Shown: positions 16,348-26,022, counted from the first letter of the stretch. The stretch: DNA of 64,000 nt from Paenibacillus oceani (GCF_014705615.1 NZ_JACXJA010000046.1:17382-81381), one strand, 5' to 3'. Notes: generated from the sequence alone by a model not told the origin. Program-made: numbers and translations.

Positions 16348-18510
16348 TCATACCCTTGTAGTATCAATAGCTGTTGGTATGTTTGCGCCGCCTGATAGAG
16401 TCGTAGTAGAACGCTTTTCAACTAGAAATACCGCAGTGTTTGCCCCTAAAGTCAGGGTTGAGCCATCTACTAGTTGTTCTGCTTTTGTTATTGTCAATCC
16501 ACCAGAGATATTCATACCAACACCGCCAGTCCCATAATTTCCTTTGTGAGCAATCCTGTTGGCTTGTCCGTCGACATTGTTCATGTAGATCCCGTAGCCG
16601 GTAGCCCCCCTAGTTGTTGCTGTTACATGAACGGAGACGTCCAAATCTTCTACTTTCAGACCCGTTAGATAAACAAGAGATCGGCCTGATGTTCCGCTTG
16701 GGGTTCCAGAAACAACACTGTTTACTTCTATTTCAAGATTTCCCCTTAGAATGCCTCCTGTTGCAGATGTAGTTGTAAATACCGCATGGCTGGATTCAAC
16801 TCCATTTGCCGCGCTGGCTCGCCTTATCTTGGTTTTGCCTAAATCTACGTCAACCACGTCGCCAACAACAGACATCGTTATTCGACCGTCTGTCACAATA
16901 TCAGCTTGAACGATTTCAGCCCCTCCGCCCAAAATGTAATGAGCTCCCGCAGGAGGAGTGCTTTGGATATCGGCGCTGATTTTGGATATACTGATCGCCC
17001 CGTACTGTAAATTAACTCTGCCGTTGTTGAACACCGCCCCTACAGAGCCTCTACCCGAGTTTTGCGCATTTGTATTAACCGCAATAGCGAATTTCCCGGT
17101 AATGCTGCCGCAGCAACAACCATCTGCGTTGTAAAATGAAACCCCAATCCCCTGCGGTGAACCCGTTGGAAATTTTCCAATACCTAATATGTCACCTACT
17201 GTGCAGTTGAGAGATGTTTCTCCGGGTCCACCAAAAAAGACTGCCTGAGACCCAAAACCATCAAAAATATTACCAGCCTGGTTATTAGCCCCTTTCATCC
17301 AACATATTCTCGAACCGTATCCTACACCCTTTATATCACCAAACGTCCATCCATCTGCTGTTCCAAGACATTCCACGACAGCGTGCATGGGAAGTGTTGG
17401 GTCATCGTTGAATGCTGTAACATTTCCCACCGTTATACCGCCAAAGCTGGCTGCTTTTACAACCCTCTTTGCCACGTTTCTTGCTGTTACGTTGCCAATT
17501 GTTACATTAAACTTCTCTGTTGTAGACGTTTCTGCATAACCACGGATCAGGTCTGAGTCCTGAACCGCTCCAAGACCACCATCTACCGTTTTTATATTCT
17601 CTCCATGTATGTCTCCTATCGTTCCGTGAGATTTACCGTAAGGTACATGTGCATTAAAACCTACGAGATATAAACCACCTACGAAACCTTTTCCGGTGAC
17701 GGCGCCATTATCATCCTGTGTAATATTATAAAATTTCTGGTTTCCTATCGTGAATCCGTCAACACCGTACATCGGAACATACAAAGGATAGGTTTGGAAA
17801 GCTGTCACTCCGTGAAAGTTCCTCCACTCCATGTCCCCTATGGATACATTAGATGAGGGAGTTGCGATCGTGAAAGGTATAGCATGATCTTTGTCGGCGC
17901 CATCAATGATGAATCCACCGATATGGCAATCAGAACTTATTGTGCCAATTATTAATGAATGGTCACATAGAATGGTGGTGTTTTCGCCGTAAAAATGGGT
18001 GCCATTGCTGAGATTAATCGGTTGAGTAGTTTTGTATGTGCCTCCCGGCTTAAATTTAATTTTAAGGCCGCTGTCCTGAAGGTAAGCAAATATGTTGGTG
18101 TAATCGGAAACACTGCCAGAAACGGCCCCGAAGTGCTCTGCTATCGTTTTATCTTTGAGGACTGCGGTGTTTCCATTACCAGCATCCAGTACATCGAATC
18201 CGTTAGGCGTGCCGCCTGTAGATACGTCAAATGCTCCCATGGATCTGTCAGACAATGCAAGTTTTGTCCCTGCAGGGAAAACTCCGCTTGCAAGTTCTGC
18301 GACAGTCGTTACGTGAGCGCCGGGGTCGATTCTGCCACCCATCGCACTCACGGTTTGATTCAGCCCTGCATTCAAAATGCTTGGGGCCGCTATCGCCGCA
18401 CCGGCGATCCCGATGGAAGCAAGCAGCTTCCTCCTGGATATAGAGCCAGACTCATACGCGCGTTCTTTAACACTTTCGTGGTTTGCATGCACTTTCTTTT
18501 CCTCGGACAT
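16348..18510 (-). CDS. large Tat-exported right-handed beta-helix protein
   Basis: The start is ATG 18510 (MSEEKKV), eight to nine bases after GGGGAGG; the longer frame from TTG 18531 would include that site. The 720-residue product has a Tat signal (ISRRKLLASIGIAGAAIA) and then a long run of short beta strands and Gly/Asn turns, typical of a parallel beta-helix (VTIGNVTARNVAKR, TFGDIKGVGYG, NCTVGDILGIG). A serine-threonine-rich, glycine-rich composition and clearly more AT-rich codons than the flanking genes suggest transfer. It is probably a secreted polysaccharide lyase, hydrolase or binding protein, last in the operon starting at 22341. Catalytic residues not identifiable. Confidence 0.85.
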   Translation of the reverse strand: MSEEKKVHANHESVKERAYESGSISRRKLLASIGIAGAAIAAPSILNAGLNQTVSAMGGRIDPGAHVTTVAELASGVFPAGTKLALSDRSMGAFDVSTGGTPNGFDVLDAGNGNTAVLKDKTIAEHFGAVSGSVSDYTNIFAYLQDSGLKIKFKPGGTYKTTQPINLSNGTHFYGENTTILCDHSLIIGTISSDCHIGGFIIDGADKDHAIPFTIATPSSNVSIGDMEWRNFHGVTAFQTYPLYVPMYGVDGFTIGNQKFYNITQDDNGAVTGKGFVGGLYLVGFNAHVPYGKSHGTIGDIHGENIKTVDGGLGAVQDSDLIRGYAETSTTEKFNVTIGNVTARNVAKRVVKAASFGGITVGNVTAFNDDPTLPMHAVVECLGTADGWTFGDIKGVGYGSRICWMKGANNQAGNIFDGFGSQAVFFGGPGETSLNCTVGDILGIGKFPTGSPQGIGVSFYNADGCCCGSITGKFAIAVNTNAQNSGRGSVGAVFNNGRVNLQYGAISISKISADIQSTPPAGAHYILGGGAEIVQADIVTDGRITMSVVGDVVDVDLGKTKIRRASAANGVESSHAVFTTTSATGGILRGNLEIEVNSVVSGTPSGTSGRSLVYLTGLKVEDLDVSVHVTATTRGATGYGIYMNNVDGQANRIAHKGNYGTGGVGMNISGGLTITKAEQLVDGSTLTLGANTAVFLVEKRSTTTLSGGANIPTAIDTTRV

Positions 18511-18704
18511 TTCCTCATCCCTCCCCGGCAACGAAAGGAGAAGAACTTATCCTCCCGTTTAGCCTTTTTTTGGTTTCTTGGCACGCGGCAGAGAAACTAA
18601 TTGTTCCACTTGCCGGTGCAAGCTTTATGAAGTTAGCCGGAAATCGGCTCGAATCTGGCAGAACGGCAGCTAAGAGTAATCATGTAGAAGAAGAAGGATG
18701 TCAG

Positions 18705-19799
18705 TCACTGTACCAAGTCGGCCAGCTTTATTTTTCGAATGCGAAGCCGGGACAAGCAAGATGCGTCCTCCGCTTCGCCCGCGCAATAAGCAAGCAGAAG
18801 ACTGTCGTCATCGGCGGCATGAATAGCCGTATAGCAGTAGCCTCCTTGATCTTCCGCTTCGCGCTCCAAGGCGAAATAGCGGTCCCATGTTTTGCCGTCA
18901 TCGGCGCTGATTGCCCCGATCAACGGCGTTCTCCCGACCGTGTGCTTCGCATAGGCCCGCGACATATAGTTCGGAATCGGATTCCATACGGCCAGCAGTT
19001 GCCCTTGGGGCAGGCGCTTCATCGAAAGCGGCGAATCGGGCGAAGTAAAGACGGAAGGCGCCGGGATGCTCCACGTTTCGCCGCCGTCGTACGAAAACAT
19101 TTCATACTGACAGCCGATATCCGTTCTGGCCCACGCCCACAAGACGCCGGATTTCAATTCGACTAAGCCGGGCTCCAGCAAGCCCCTCTTGGCGCGGGGA
19201 GCAGGCATTGCACACGCGCCGCTTGCCTCTCTCCACGTCCTTCCGTCGTCGTCCGACAGGAAGAAATGCACGACGCCCCGCCTATCGAACGCGCTCCAGT
19301 GGGCGCCGTCTTCCGTCTGCATTTTATGGTAAGCGGCCGGAATAATAAGCCTGCCGCCGGACAGACGGACGACCCGGTCGTTGTTCGTGACGTAGTAGCC
19401 TGTCCCGGGCACGCAGCATATCGCCTCTCCCCAGCTTTTCCCTTCGTCCGGGGAACGGCGAATATGCAGCCGCATGTTTTGAAAGCCGTAGCGGATCAAA
19501 TAAAACATGCCGATATCCCCGTTTTTCATACGCAGCAACGAAACGCTCATAATGTTGCGAGCGTCGTGCTCCTCGGGCATGACAAGCCATTCGTCATCCG
19601 ACCATGTGCTTCCTTGATCGCTTGAATAACGCGCCGATATCCCCGCTTTTGCGGTGTCGGAATGCGTCTCGCCATAAAACTTGCTGTAGGCGAATAATAG
19701 CCGGCCGTCGCGCAGATCGAGAAAAGCCCCTTCGCTGTTGCGCGGATTTCCCGCCTCCGGCCGAATGTCGCATACGATTTCTCCTGCTTTGGGTAACAT
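18705..19799 (-). CDS. sialidase-fold BNR/Asp-box glycoside hydrolase
   Basis: The chosen start is ATG 19799, eight bases after AGGAGG; the frame extends to TTG 19820 but would then contain that site. The 364-residue protein shows five Asp boxes of the form S-x-D-x-G-x-T/S-W (SSDQGSTW, SPDEGKSW, SDDDGRTW, SYDGGETW, SADDGKTW), one per blade of a six-bladed propeller. No signal peptide is seen, so it is likely intracellular. The fold covers sialidases and other exo-glycosidases; the arginine triad of true sialidases is not clear to me. It follows the alpha/beta hydrolase gene in the operon. Confidence 0.88.
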   Translation of the reverse strand: MLPKAGEIVCDIRPEAGNPRNSEGAFLDLRDGRLLFAYSKFYGETHSDTAKAGISARYSSDQGSTWSDDEWLVMPEEHDARNIMSVSLLRMKNGDIGMFYLIRYGFQNMRLHIRRSPDEGKSWGEAICCVPGTGYYVTNNDRVVRLSGGRLIIPAAYHKMQTEDGAHWSAFDRRGVVHFFLSDDDGRTWREASGACAMPAPRAKRGLLEPGLVELKSGVLWAWARTDIGCQYEMFSYDGGETWSIPAPSVFTSPDSPLSMKRLPQGQLLAVWNPIPNYMSRAYAKHTVGRTPLIGAISADDGKTWDRYFALEREAEDQGGYCYTAIHAADDDSLLLAYCAGEAEDASCLSRLRIRKIKLADLVQ

Positions 19800-19829
19800 C
19801 TTCAACGCCTCCTGGTCCAAATAACGTGA

Positions 19830-20954
19830 TTACAATACACGCTTCAACCATGGCACCGCCAAATGCTCTTTGAAGTAATGGTTTTGGACGTCCACGTTGG
19901 CGCACTCGAGAAATTGGTCCTGGTCGAGCCCTTCCGGAAACTCCTGCATCTCCCACTTGCGCTGTTCGGCGGAAGCGTACATCTCGTAATAGTGATACTG
20001 CATCCGCTCCCCCGCTCCCAACTCCTCGTAAGCTTGCTTCACTTTGAGCAGATCGGCCGTTACCCCGCCTTCGGTAATGATAATCGGCCTCGGCGCAAGC
20101 GAAGCTACGATGTCCGGAAAAGTGACCCATTCCAGCATATAAGGCACACAGTGCCAAGACGGCTGGGCTACCGTTTCGTTCGAAACGACGCGGCGGATCC
20201 GGTTGTCGCACAAAAAATCGTTGAACACGATGGCTTTGATGTGCGGATCCAGCGCGGCGAGCATGATCGCAGGGCCTGTTCCGAGCGAATGTCCGCTCAC
20301 TGCGATGCGGCCCGGGTCCACGATCGGCTGCCCTTTCAACCATTGCAGGATGTGCAGCTTTTGGAAGACGGACAGGCCCAAATAATTTCTGCCGAGCATG
20401 AGCATTTCCCTGGCAAACCAATTTCTGTTCTCGTTCTCCTCATATCGATGGAGCTCGCCGATGCCCGGATTTTCAATGGCGATGGCAATGATGCCCGCTT
20501 TTACGTAGTGCAACGCCATTCGATTATGCTCGGGGAACCGGTTGTTCGGATTGGAGACATACGTTTCCGGCTCATCGGCCAACATCTCCTTTGTATGGTT
20601 CGAGCCCGTAAAGCATAACACGGCGGGAGCCGGACATTGGGCGGTCGCTTCGGAAGGAACGAGCATCAGGAACGGCACGACGCTCCCCGGCTCGGGAAAC
20701 GACTCCCATTTTTGCAGCACGTACCCGTCCCGCTGCTCTTCCCACAGCATGCGGGGAGCGGGCTGCTCCTCCGCAAGGTCGGGAAATTTCAGCAACTGCT
20801 CCAGCTTTTCGGCCACCTGCCGCTGCCATCGTCCAAAATCTGACCGATTCATGCCGCTCGCATAGGTGAGCTTCGGTCTCAGCCGCTTCCAGTACTGGTA
20901 CAAAAACTCGTCGGTGCGAATAAATCGGCCGTCCTCACGATCACTGTCAAACAT
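19830..20954 (-). CDS. alpha/beta hydrolase, probable carbohydrate esterase
   Basis: ATG 20954 (MFDSDRED) is taken as start because AAAGGAG lies ten bases before it; the open frame to 21020 overlaps the preceding gene. The 374-residue protein has nucleophile elbow SGHSLG, a preceding lid region, and late acid and histidine loops (ITEGG, NVDVQNHYFKEH). It resembles the esterase at 1-1045 in size and plan and so may remove acyl groups from imported sugars. It follows the solute-binding gene by about 30 bp. A fragment of a close relative lies in the scar at 9019-9055. Confidence 0.87.
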   Translation of the reverse strand: MFDSDREDGRFIRTDEFLYQYWKRLRPKLTYASGMNRSDFGRWQRQVAEKLEQLLKFPDLAEEQPAPRMLWEEQRDGYVLQKWESFPEPGSVVPFLMLVPSEATAQCPAPAVLCFTGSNHTKEMLADEPETYVSNPNNRFPEHNRMALHYVKAGIIAIAIENPGIGELHRYEENENRNWFAREMLMLGRNYLGLSVFQKLHILQWLKGQPIVDPGRIAVSGHSLGTGPAIMLAALDPHIKAIVFNDFLCDNRIRRVVSNETVAQPSWHCVPYMLEWVTFPDIVASLAPRPIIITEGGVTADLLKVKQAYEELGAGERMQYHYYEMYASAEQRKWEMQEFPEGLDQDQFLECANVDVQNHYFKEHLAVPWLKRVL

Positions 20955-20985
20955 GAAGGGTATGCTCCTTTCGATGATCGTATCG

Positions 20986-22341
20986 TTATTTTTGTTGCTG
21001 CGCCTCAACCTGCTTATCAACCCGTTCCGCCGCTTCGCGCAATACCGTATTCACGTCCTTGCCGCCCATGTATTCCTGTATCGCTTTATCGATTTCCTTA
21101 TTGGCGATCCCGGTGAAAGGAGTAAACGGCTGCATCGTCGCGAATCGCTTCGGAACCATGCCGCTTACGTTTTTACCGGACAGCCCCGCGATGTTTGTGC
21201 CGAAATTTTTCATAATATCGTCCTTCTTCGTCAGAATCGGCAGCAATCCGTACGTGCTGGCCGACCAGCCCTGGTATTCATCCGAAGCTATATAGGAAAG
21301 GATCTGAAAGGCCGCATCGCGACTTTTACTTTTGCTGGAAATAAACAGATAGTCCGGATTGACCGATGGCCCTACGCCCGCTTGACCGGGGAAATCAGGA
21401 AACCGGGCAATGTCCCAGTTCGCATTCGTCTGCGCGAGCATGGTAACCACGCCGCTGCCGTCCACATGCATGGCGGTCGAATGTTCATTCAAAAACACGT
21501 TTCGCGCACTTATCGCTTTTCCCGAGCCGTCTCTCGGTTGATTTCCATTAATGTCCAGGAATCTCGTCACATTCTGAAACACGCGCTTGAATACATCGTC
21601 TGTAAATTTGGCCTTGAAGGTCGTCGTATCAAAAAAAGGTGCGCCCAATTGATTCCAGCCGATCGCCTGATTGAATACCCCGAACGTTATTCCTCGATAT
21701 TGCACGCCCCCTTCGGAACGCGTCATCGTCTTGGCCATATCATACACCTGATCCCAGGTTAAGTCGTCTTTCGGGTAGGGAACCCCGAACTTGTCGAACA
21801 CATCCTTGTTGTAATAGAACACCTGGGTGGCGACCGTCCATGGCAAAGCCGGCAGCTTGCCGTTCATCAGCTTCCGCAGTTCGTCCAGCGGTGCCGATTC
21901 GATTTTGCTTAGATCATATTTATACTTGGCAACCAGATCAGAAATATCGCTTTCAAGGCCGTGCTGCAATACGGTTGTGGACATGCCGGTTCCGGAACTG
22001 ATGACAATATCGATAGCAGGCGCGGTAGCCACAATATCCGCGATATTGCCGCTCAACAAAGTTATCTTATAATTCGGGAACTTTTTGCGGATTTGATTGC
22101 CGAACCGATTGTTAAACAGCTCTTCGCTGTAACCGCCGCCAAGAAATACAACTTCGGCCGGCGACTCGGCGATCTTTTTCGCTTCAGCCTGCGCATCCAC
22201 CTGCTGCCCCGATCCGGAATCCGGCGTTTTCGTACCGTTGGCGGGGGCGCCGCCGCATGCAGTCAATGAGAATGCCAGGCAACCGGCCGACAACGTAGCC
22301 ATCAAGTTTTTCGCCAATCTTTTTCTTGAATATATTTGCAT
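20986..22341 (-). CDS. ABC transporter solute-binding lipoprotein, family 1 (sugar type)
   Basis: The start is ATG 22341 (MQIYSRKRL), nine bases after GGGAG; the longer frame from 22359 covers that site. The 451-residue product has a lipoprotein signal with lipobox FSLTAC, then a family-1 solute-binding domain with YYNKDVFDKFGVPYPKDD as the typical early motif. It heads the operon with hydrolase, sialidase-like and beta-helix genes, but no permease genes accompany it. It is clearly related to the protein at 2101-3423 and left a remnant in the scar at 8976. Confidence 0.93.
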   Translation of the reverse strand: MQIYSRKRLAKNLMATLSAGCLAFSLTACGGAPANGTKTPDSGSGQQVDAQAEAKKIAESPAEVVFLGGGYSEELFNNRFGNQIRKKFPNYKITLLSGNIADIVATAPAIDIVISSGTGMSTTVLQHGLESDISDLVAKYKYDLSKIESAPLDELRKLMNGKLPALPWTVATQVFYYNKDVFDKFGVPYPKDDLTWDQVYDMAKTMTRSEGGVQYRGITFGVFNQAIGWNQLGAPFFDTTTFKAKFTDDVFKRVFQNVTRFLDINGNQPRDGSGKAISARNVFLNEHSTAMHVDGSGVVTMLAQTNANWDIARFPDFPGQAGVGPSVNPDYLFISSKSKSRDAAFQILSYIASDEYQGWSASTYGLLPILTKKDDIMKNFGTNIAGLSGKNVSGMVPKRFATMQPFTPFTGIANKEIDKAIQEYMGGKDVNTVLREAAERVDKQVEAQQQK

Positions 22342-22365
22342 AAAATCGTTCTCCCCCATTCTTAT

Positions 22366-22379
22366 AGTTAGCGCTTACA
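22366..22379 (-). promoter_or_regulatory. catabolite response element (cre) candidate
   Basis: On the minus strand TGTAAGCGCTAACT, one mismatch from the CcpA consensus, lies in the leader just before the solute-binding gene and matches the site at 8951-8964 in place and sequence. Confidence 0.6.
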
Positions 22380-22392
22380 TTTATTACTTGCT

Positions 22393-22449
22393 TCATACGA
22401 TAATACCGACATGCATGTACCGGCTGTGACTCGATCCAACGGACCGCAT
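22393..22449 (-). CDS. possible 18-residue leader peptide
   Basis: ATG 22449 follows GGAGG by seven bases and opens the short frame MRSVGSSHSRYMHVGIIV, closed by TGA. It lies in the same place as the 14-codon frame at 8869-8913 and shares SSHS. Whether it is translated or only part of a conserved RNA leader cannot be told from one pair. Confidence 0.35.
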   Translation of the reverse strand: MRSVGSSHSRYMHVGIIV

Positions 22450-22480
22450 GGAAAAACCTCCATCCTTTCTTGAGATATTA

Positions 22481-22536
22481 TGGTATGACCACTAAAGGGT
22501 GAATTTGTACTAAATTAGTGATATGGTATTACCATA
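22481..22536 (-). promoter_or_regulatory. twin palindromic operators of TGGT-N3-ACCA type
   Basis: TATGGTATTACCATA (22522-22536) and TGGTATGACCA (22481-22491) mirror the pair at 8783-8836, with centres 43 bp apart, downstream of the promoter at 22556-22584. The form suits a GntR/FadR-type repressor. Confidence 0.65.
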
Positions 22537-22555
22537 ATACGAATTTGTTAGTTTT

Positions 22556-22584
22556 AGGATAGTATACTTTGATATTGGTGTCAA
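22556..22584 (-). promoter_or_regulatory. sigma-A-type promoter of the solute-binding/sialidase operon
   Basis: Minus-strand TTGACA (22579-22584), a 17-bp spacer and TATCCT (22556-22561). Spacer and flanks match the promoter at 8735-8763. Confidence 0.7.
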
Positions 22585-22594
22585 TTATTTTTGA

Positions 22595-22621
22595 AAGTCC
22601 GGGGCGGACCTCCCCGGACTT
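22595..22621 (-). terminator. hairpin, likely terminator of the upstream minus-strand gene
   Basis: AAGTCCGGGG and CCCCGGACTT form a perfect 10-bp stem with a 7-base loop between the end of the beta-helix gene at 22716 and the next promoter. The following T run on the minus strand is weak. Confidence 0.55.
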
Positions 22622-22715
22622 CCGTTTATTGCTGCAGATTGCCCCCCTCGATACATGAGAATCGATGGAGCTTATGATTGTCCGAAAGCCACTTTTGGCT
22701 TAGGTCCCGCTCAGG

Positions 22716-24299
22716 TTACGCCTGCAAATAATCGTTCATATCATCCAGCCCCGGGAAACCCTTCACCAATTGGCCGTTTCCGGACGATTGCGCGTTTTGT
22801 TCCGCCGGGTTCGGAGAAGGCGAGACGAATACGTTGTTGCGCGAGATGACCGTCTTCTCGTTGTTGAGAACACGGACGCCCAAATTCCGCGAACCGGACG
22901 AGAGGTAGAAGCTGTCTTCGAAATAGTTGCTCTCGATCACGGCAATACGCCCAATGGCCGACACATACACATGGTAGGCGGTTCCCGAAGTCTGGCTGTT
23001 GCCGAAGCCGACCGACTGGTTGCCGCGGAATACGAGCCTTTGGCCTGCGGTAAACGTAGCTCCGCGCTGCCCTCCCGACGTCGAACTCGGATCGGCAGAG
23101 ATCAGGTTGCCCTCTACGATCAGATTGTCCCAGCCTCCGTTTTTCTCCTGCCGGAACTCGATACCGAACTCGCGCACATGCTCGATCACATTCATCAGAA
23201 CGTGTCCGTTGTAAGCGCCTTCGAAACCTTGTATGCCTTTGACGCACTGACGAAACCGGTTGCCGGAGATCAGAAAATTGTCGCTCTCCCGGTAACCGAG
23301 CGAGTTCCCGCCCTGAGTGGATACCCCGGTTCGGAACCGGTACACGTCATTGTCGCAGCACATCGAATGGTGCGAGCCGATCAATCGGACCGCATGGCTC
23401 TCCGCCACCTTGTAACCTTCCTCGTTGATCATCTGATTGGCGTACACGATCGCATGGTTCTGGAAGAACACTTCGACTCCCATCTTGTTCGTATTCAGCA
23501 TCCGGTTCATAACCGCCGCATTCCGGTAAGTCACCCGGCCCGGGAATCCTAACGAAGAGTTGCCCCCGCCAAAGCTGATGCAGACGTCGCACTCTTCAAA
23601 ATCGTTATTGTGCACGACGGCTCTGTCCACGAACCATACCTTGACGCCGGCAAAATTGTTCGCCCCTCCGCTGCCGCTCGGACCCGGCTTCTGGGAGAAC
23701 TTCAAGGAGTGGACGTTGACGTTCCGGACTCGCGTGATCCGGTCGCTCTTGCCGATCAGCAGCGTGTTCGTCTGGGCTTCGGTAGTCAGATGGGACGACG
23801 TGCCCGCTCCGAATATCGTAATGTCTCCCCGCTCGCAGAGAAATCCGGAAGCGCTGTAGTACGTGCCGGGAGGTACGTATAGCGCTCCTCCAGCCGGAAC
23901 GTCCGCCATAGCGGCGTTCCATGCCGCTGTATCGTCGGTTATGCCGTCGCCTGCCGCTCCGTACCAGCTTAAGTTAACGGCCGTCAAGGCCGCTTCGCTG
24001 CGCAAACGCGCCTCCAACTCTTCCCGCAGCTCCTCAATCGCCGCATGGGGGCTCCCGTTACCGTTGCCATTGCCCGGCTTTTTTTCGCCCATAGCCCCAG
24101 CTGGAGCTCCAGCTTCCAGCGCGCTTGCAATTCCGCCGGACAGCAGCCCTCCCGCCATGGTCAGCACACCTGCGGCGCCCAGCGTAGTCAGCACTTGCCG
24201 GCGATTGATGCGGGCGACCCCCGCACGGTCTCCCGGCTCCTCTCGTTCCTTGCGCACCAACGGATTAACGGCTTGCTCCTTCTTGTCCATTGCATCCAC
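22716..24299 (-). CDS. Tat-exported beta-helix protein with pectate-lyase superfamily start
   Basis: This 527-residue protein has a Tat signal (INRRQVLTTLGAAG), a linker rich in Gly-Asn and a short charged helix, then the family motif YGAAGDGITDDTAAW that opens the pectate-lyase-3 beta-helix domain, followed by AGGALYVPPGTYY and repeating turns. It is probably secreted and active on polysaccharide. It stands between the LplBC/SBP operon and the hairpin at 22595, possibly co-transcribed with the gene at 25945 since the gap is about 95 bp. It is a third paralogue of the beta-helix proteins in this island. Confidence 0.87.
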   Translation of the reverse strand: MDAMDKKEQAVNPLVRKEREEPGDRAGVARINRRQVLTTLGAAGVLTMAGGLLSGGIASALEAGAPAGAMGEKKPGNGNGNGSPHAAIEELREELEARLRSEAALTAVNLSWYGAAGDGITDDTAAWNAAMADVPAGGALYVPPGTYYSASGFLCERGDITIFGAGTSSHLTTEAQTNTLLIGKSDRITRVRNVNVHSLKFSQKPGPSGSGGANNFAGVKVWFVDRAVVHNNDFEECDVCISFGGGNSSLGFPGRVTYRNAAVMNRMLNTNKMGVEVFFQNHAIVYANQMINEEGYKVAESHAVRLIGSHHSMCCDNDVYRFRTGVSTQGGNSLGYRESDNFLISGNRFRQCVKGIQGFEGAYNGHVLMNVIEHVREFGIEFRQEKNGGWDNLIVEGNLISADPSSTSGGQRGATFTAGQRLVFRGNQSVGFGNSQTSGTAYHVYVSAIGRIAVIESNYFEDSFYLSSGSRNLGVRVLNNEKTVISRNNVFVSPSPNPAEQNAQSSGNGQLVKGFPGLDDMNDYLQA

Positions 24300-24394
24300 C
24301 TCTTCGATTTAAATTGGCCCGTCAGAGGGCCTATGGCACAACCGGCCGCCGCCGGAGGAAGCGGCGCCGGTCCGTGACGCCTCGATCAGCTGAA

Positions 24395-25945
24395 CTACTT
24401 CAAATAACCGTTTGCGGTCAGCTCCCGTTTGATCTCATCCAGATACTGCTGGCCTTTGTACTTCGTCAAATAGGTACTCGTGTATTCGTCCCAGCTTTTG
24501 TCGTCCAGCGGCACATTGCCGTAGATGAACTTCAGCATCATCTCAGTCACATACTTGGACAGGTCGGCCGCGTATAACGTCGGCTCCTTCGCCTGCCCCA
24601 TCGCGAAAATGCCGCCGATCTCCGGTTTGTCCCCGATCAGCTTCATCTGCTGCTCGTACAGGAACGGGTCGGGGTAAAACACTTTGACCGTCTCGGGAGC
24701 CGTCTTGTTCGCAGGCTCGCCCATTATCGAATAGGCGGACAAGTAGTTGCTCTGGCTGCCGGCGATAAACTCCGTAATAATCCCATTCGTCTTCTTATGA
24801 TTCAAGCCTTCGATGCCGAACGTAAGCAGCCTCGCTCCCTGTTCCCCGTTCATCCAATTCGCCAGCTCGATCATTTTGTTCACTTTCTCCGGCTGGTCCT
24901 TCAGCTTGACGGTCAGGCTCAATATACCGTTCGGCGAGTTCGTTTTGCCGTTGTTCGACGCTTTTCCGGCAGGACCGGTAATCGGAGGCAGCAGCACGAC
25001 CTCTGCCTGCGGATTCAGCTTCTTCATATTTTGCACGATGGCGTTCGGGTAGCCCGTATTATGGAAAATGCCGATCTGTCCCTGCTCCGCCTTCTGCGTC
25101 ACCCGGTCGAGGTTGTTCGTCGCCAGATCCGGATCGATCGCTCCGGACTTCATCAGCTCGTTCATATATTGCAAATAGTGGCGGAATTCGCCGCTGACCG
25201 GACCGCCCCTCAGCTTGCCGGCCTTATCGACCCAAAACGAGCCGCGCACGTCGCCCGTAAAAGCCGATAACAGCTGCCAGAACGGCTGGCCGTTCATCGA
25301 GGAGCCGGAGGCGGAGAAGCCGAACGTATCTTTTTTGCCGTTGCCGTCAGGGTCGTTGCCTGCAAACGCCTGCATAACCGCCTTCAGCTCATCTGTCGTC
25401 GTTGGCATCTTCAGGTTCAGCCGGTCGAGCCAGTCTTTGCGGATGAACAAGCTGTTCGTCATCGTCGGCGGACGCGCCGGAATGCCGTGATAGACGCCGT
25501 TTTTATCAGAGATGGTGTACAGCATTTCCTTGGTTGCGTATTTCAGGTTGGGCGGCAGCGCATTCGGCTTCAGCACCTCGTTCATCGGTAGCAGATACCC
25601 CTGCTCCTGGGCTTTCCGGTAATCCGCCATGTTGAAAAACAAAATCGCTTCCGGCAAATCGTTCGCGCCGATCCGCGCACCGAGCTTCGCCCTCCACTCG
25701 TCCGACTTCCCGCTCGAGAACGCATACTTCAAGTCGATGCCGAGATCCTTCCGGATCGTCTGCAGCACGATGTCCTGGTCCGGCGGCGGCACGTCCACCG
25801 ATACCGATACCCACCGTTCAACCTCGATCGCTACCGGCTTCCCCGCTTCCCCCGCAGACTGCTGCGCCGCGTTTTCTTCCTTCCCGCAAGCGGCCGTCGC
25901 TCCGGCAAGAGCGAGCGCCAATACTCCATAACCCCACTTTTTCAT
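24395..25945 (-). CDS. ABC transporter solute-binding lipoprotein, LplA-like
   Basis: This 516-residue lipoprotein (lipobox ending ATAAC) belongs to the large family-1 binding proteins found with LplB and LplC permeases, with an early VERWVSVSVDVPPPDQD segment and FIRKDWLDRLNLKMPTT motif. It should bind an oligosaccharide outside the cell. It is the third gene of the operon starting at 27855, start behind GGAGG. The system lacks its own ATPase, which in these bacteria is usually supplied by a shared MsmX-type protein. Confidence 0.93.
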   Translation of the reverse strand: MKKWGYGVLALALAGATAACGKEENAAQQSAGEAGKPVAIEVERWVSVSVDVPPPDQDIVLQTIRKDLGIDLKYAFSSGKSDEWRAKLGARIGANDLPEAILFFNMADYRKAQEQGYLLPMNEVLKPNALPPNLKYATKEMLYTISDKNGVYHGIPARPPTMTNSLFIRKDWLDRLNLKMPTTTDELKAVMQAFAGNDPDGNGKKDTFGFSASGSSMNGQPFWQLLSAFTGDVRGSFWVDKAGKLRGGPVSGEFRHYLQYMNELMKSGAIDPDLATNNLDRVTQKAEQGQIGIFHNTGYPNAIVQNMKKLNPQAEVVLLPPITGPAGKASNNGKTNSPNGILSLTVKLKDQPEKVNKMIELANWMNGEQGARLLTFGIEGLNHKKTNGIITEFIAGSQSNYLSAYSIMGEPANKTAPETVKVFYPDPFLYEQQMKLIGDKPEIGGIFAMGQAKEPTLYAADLSKYVTEMMLKFIYGNVPLDDKSWDEYTSTYLTKYKGQQYLDEIKRELTANGYLK

Positions 25946-26022
25946 CTGGAAACCTCCCTGTTCTCGCTTTGCTCCGTGCTTTCCCGCATTGCCTACCGGC
26001 CATAAGGCCGTTAATTGGTCGA

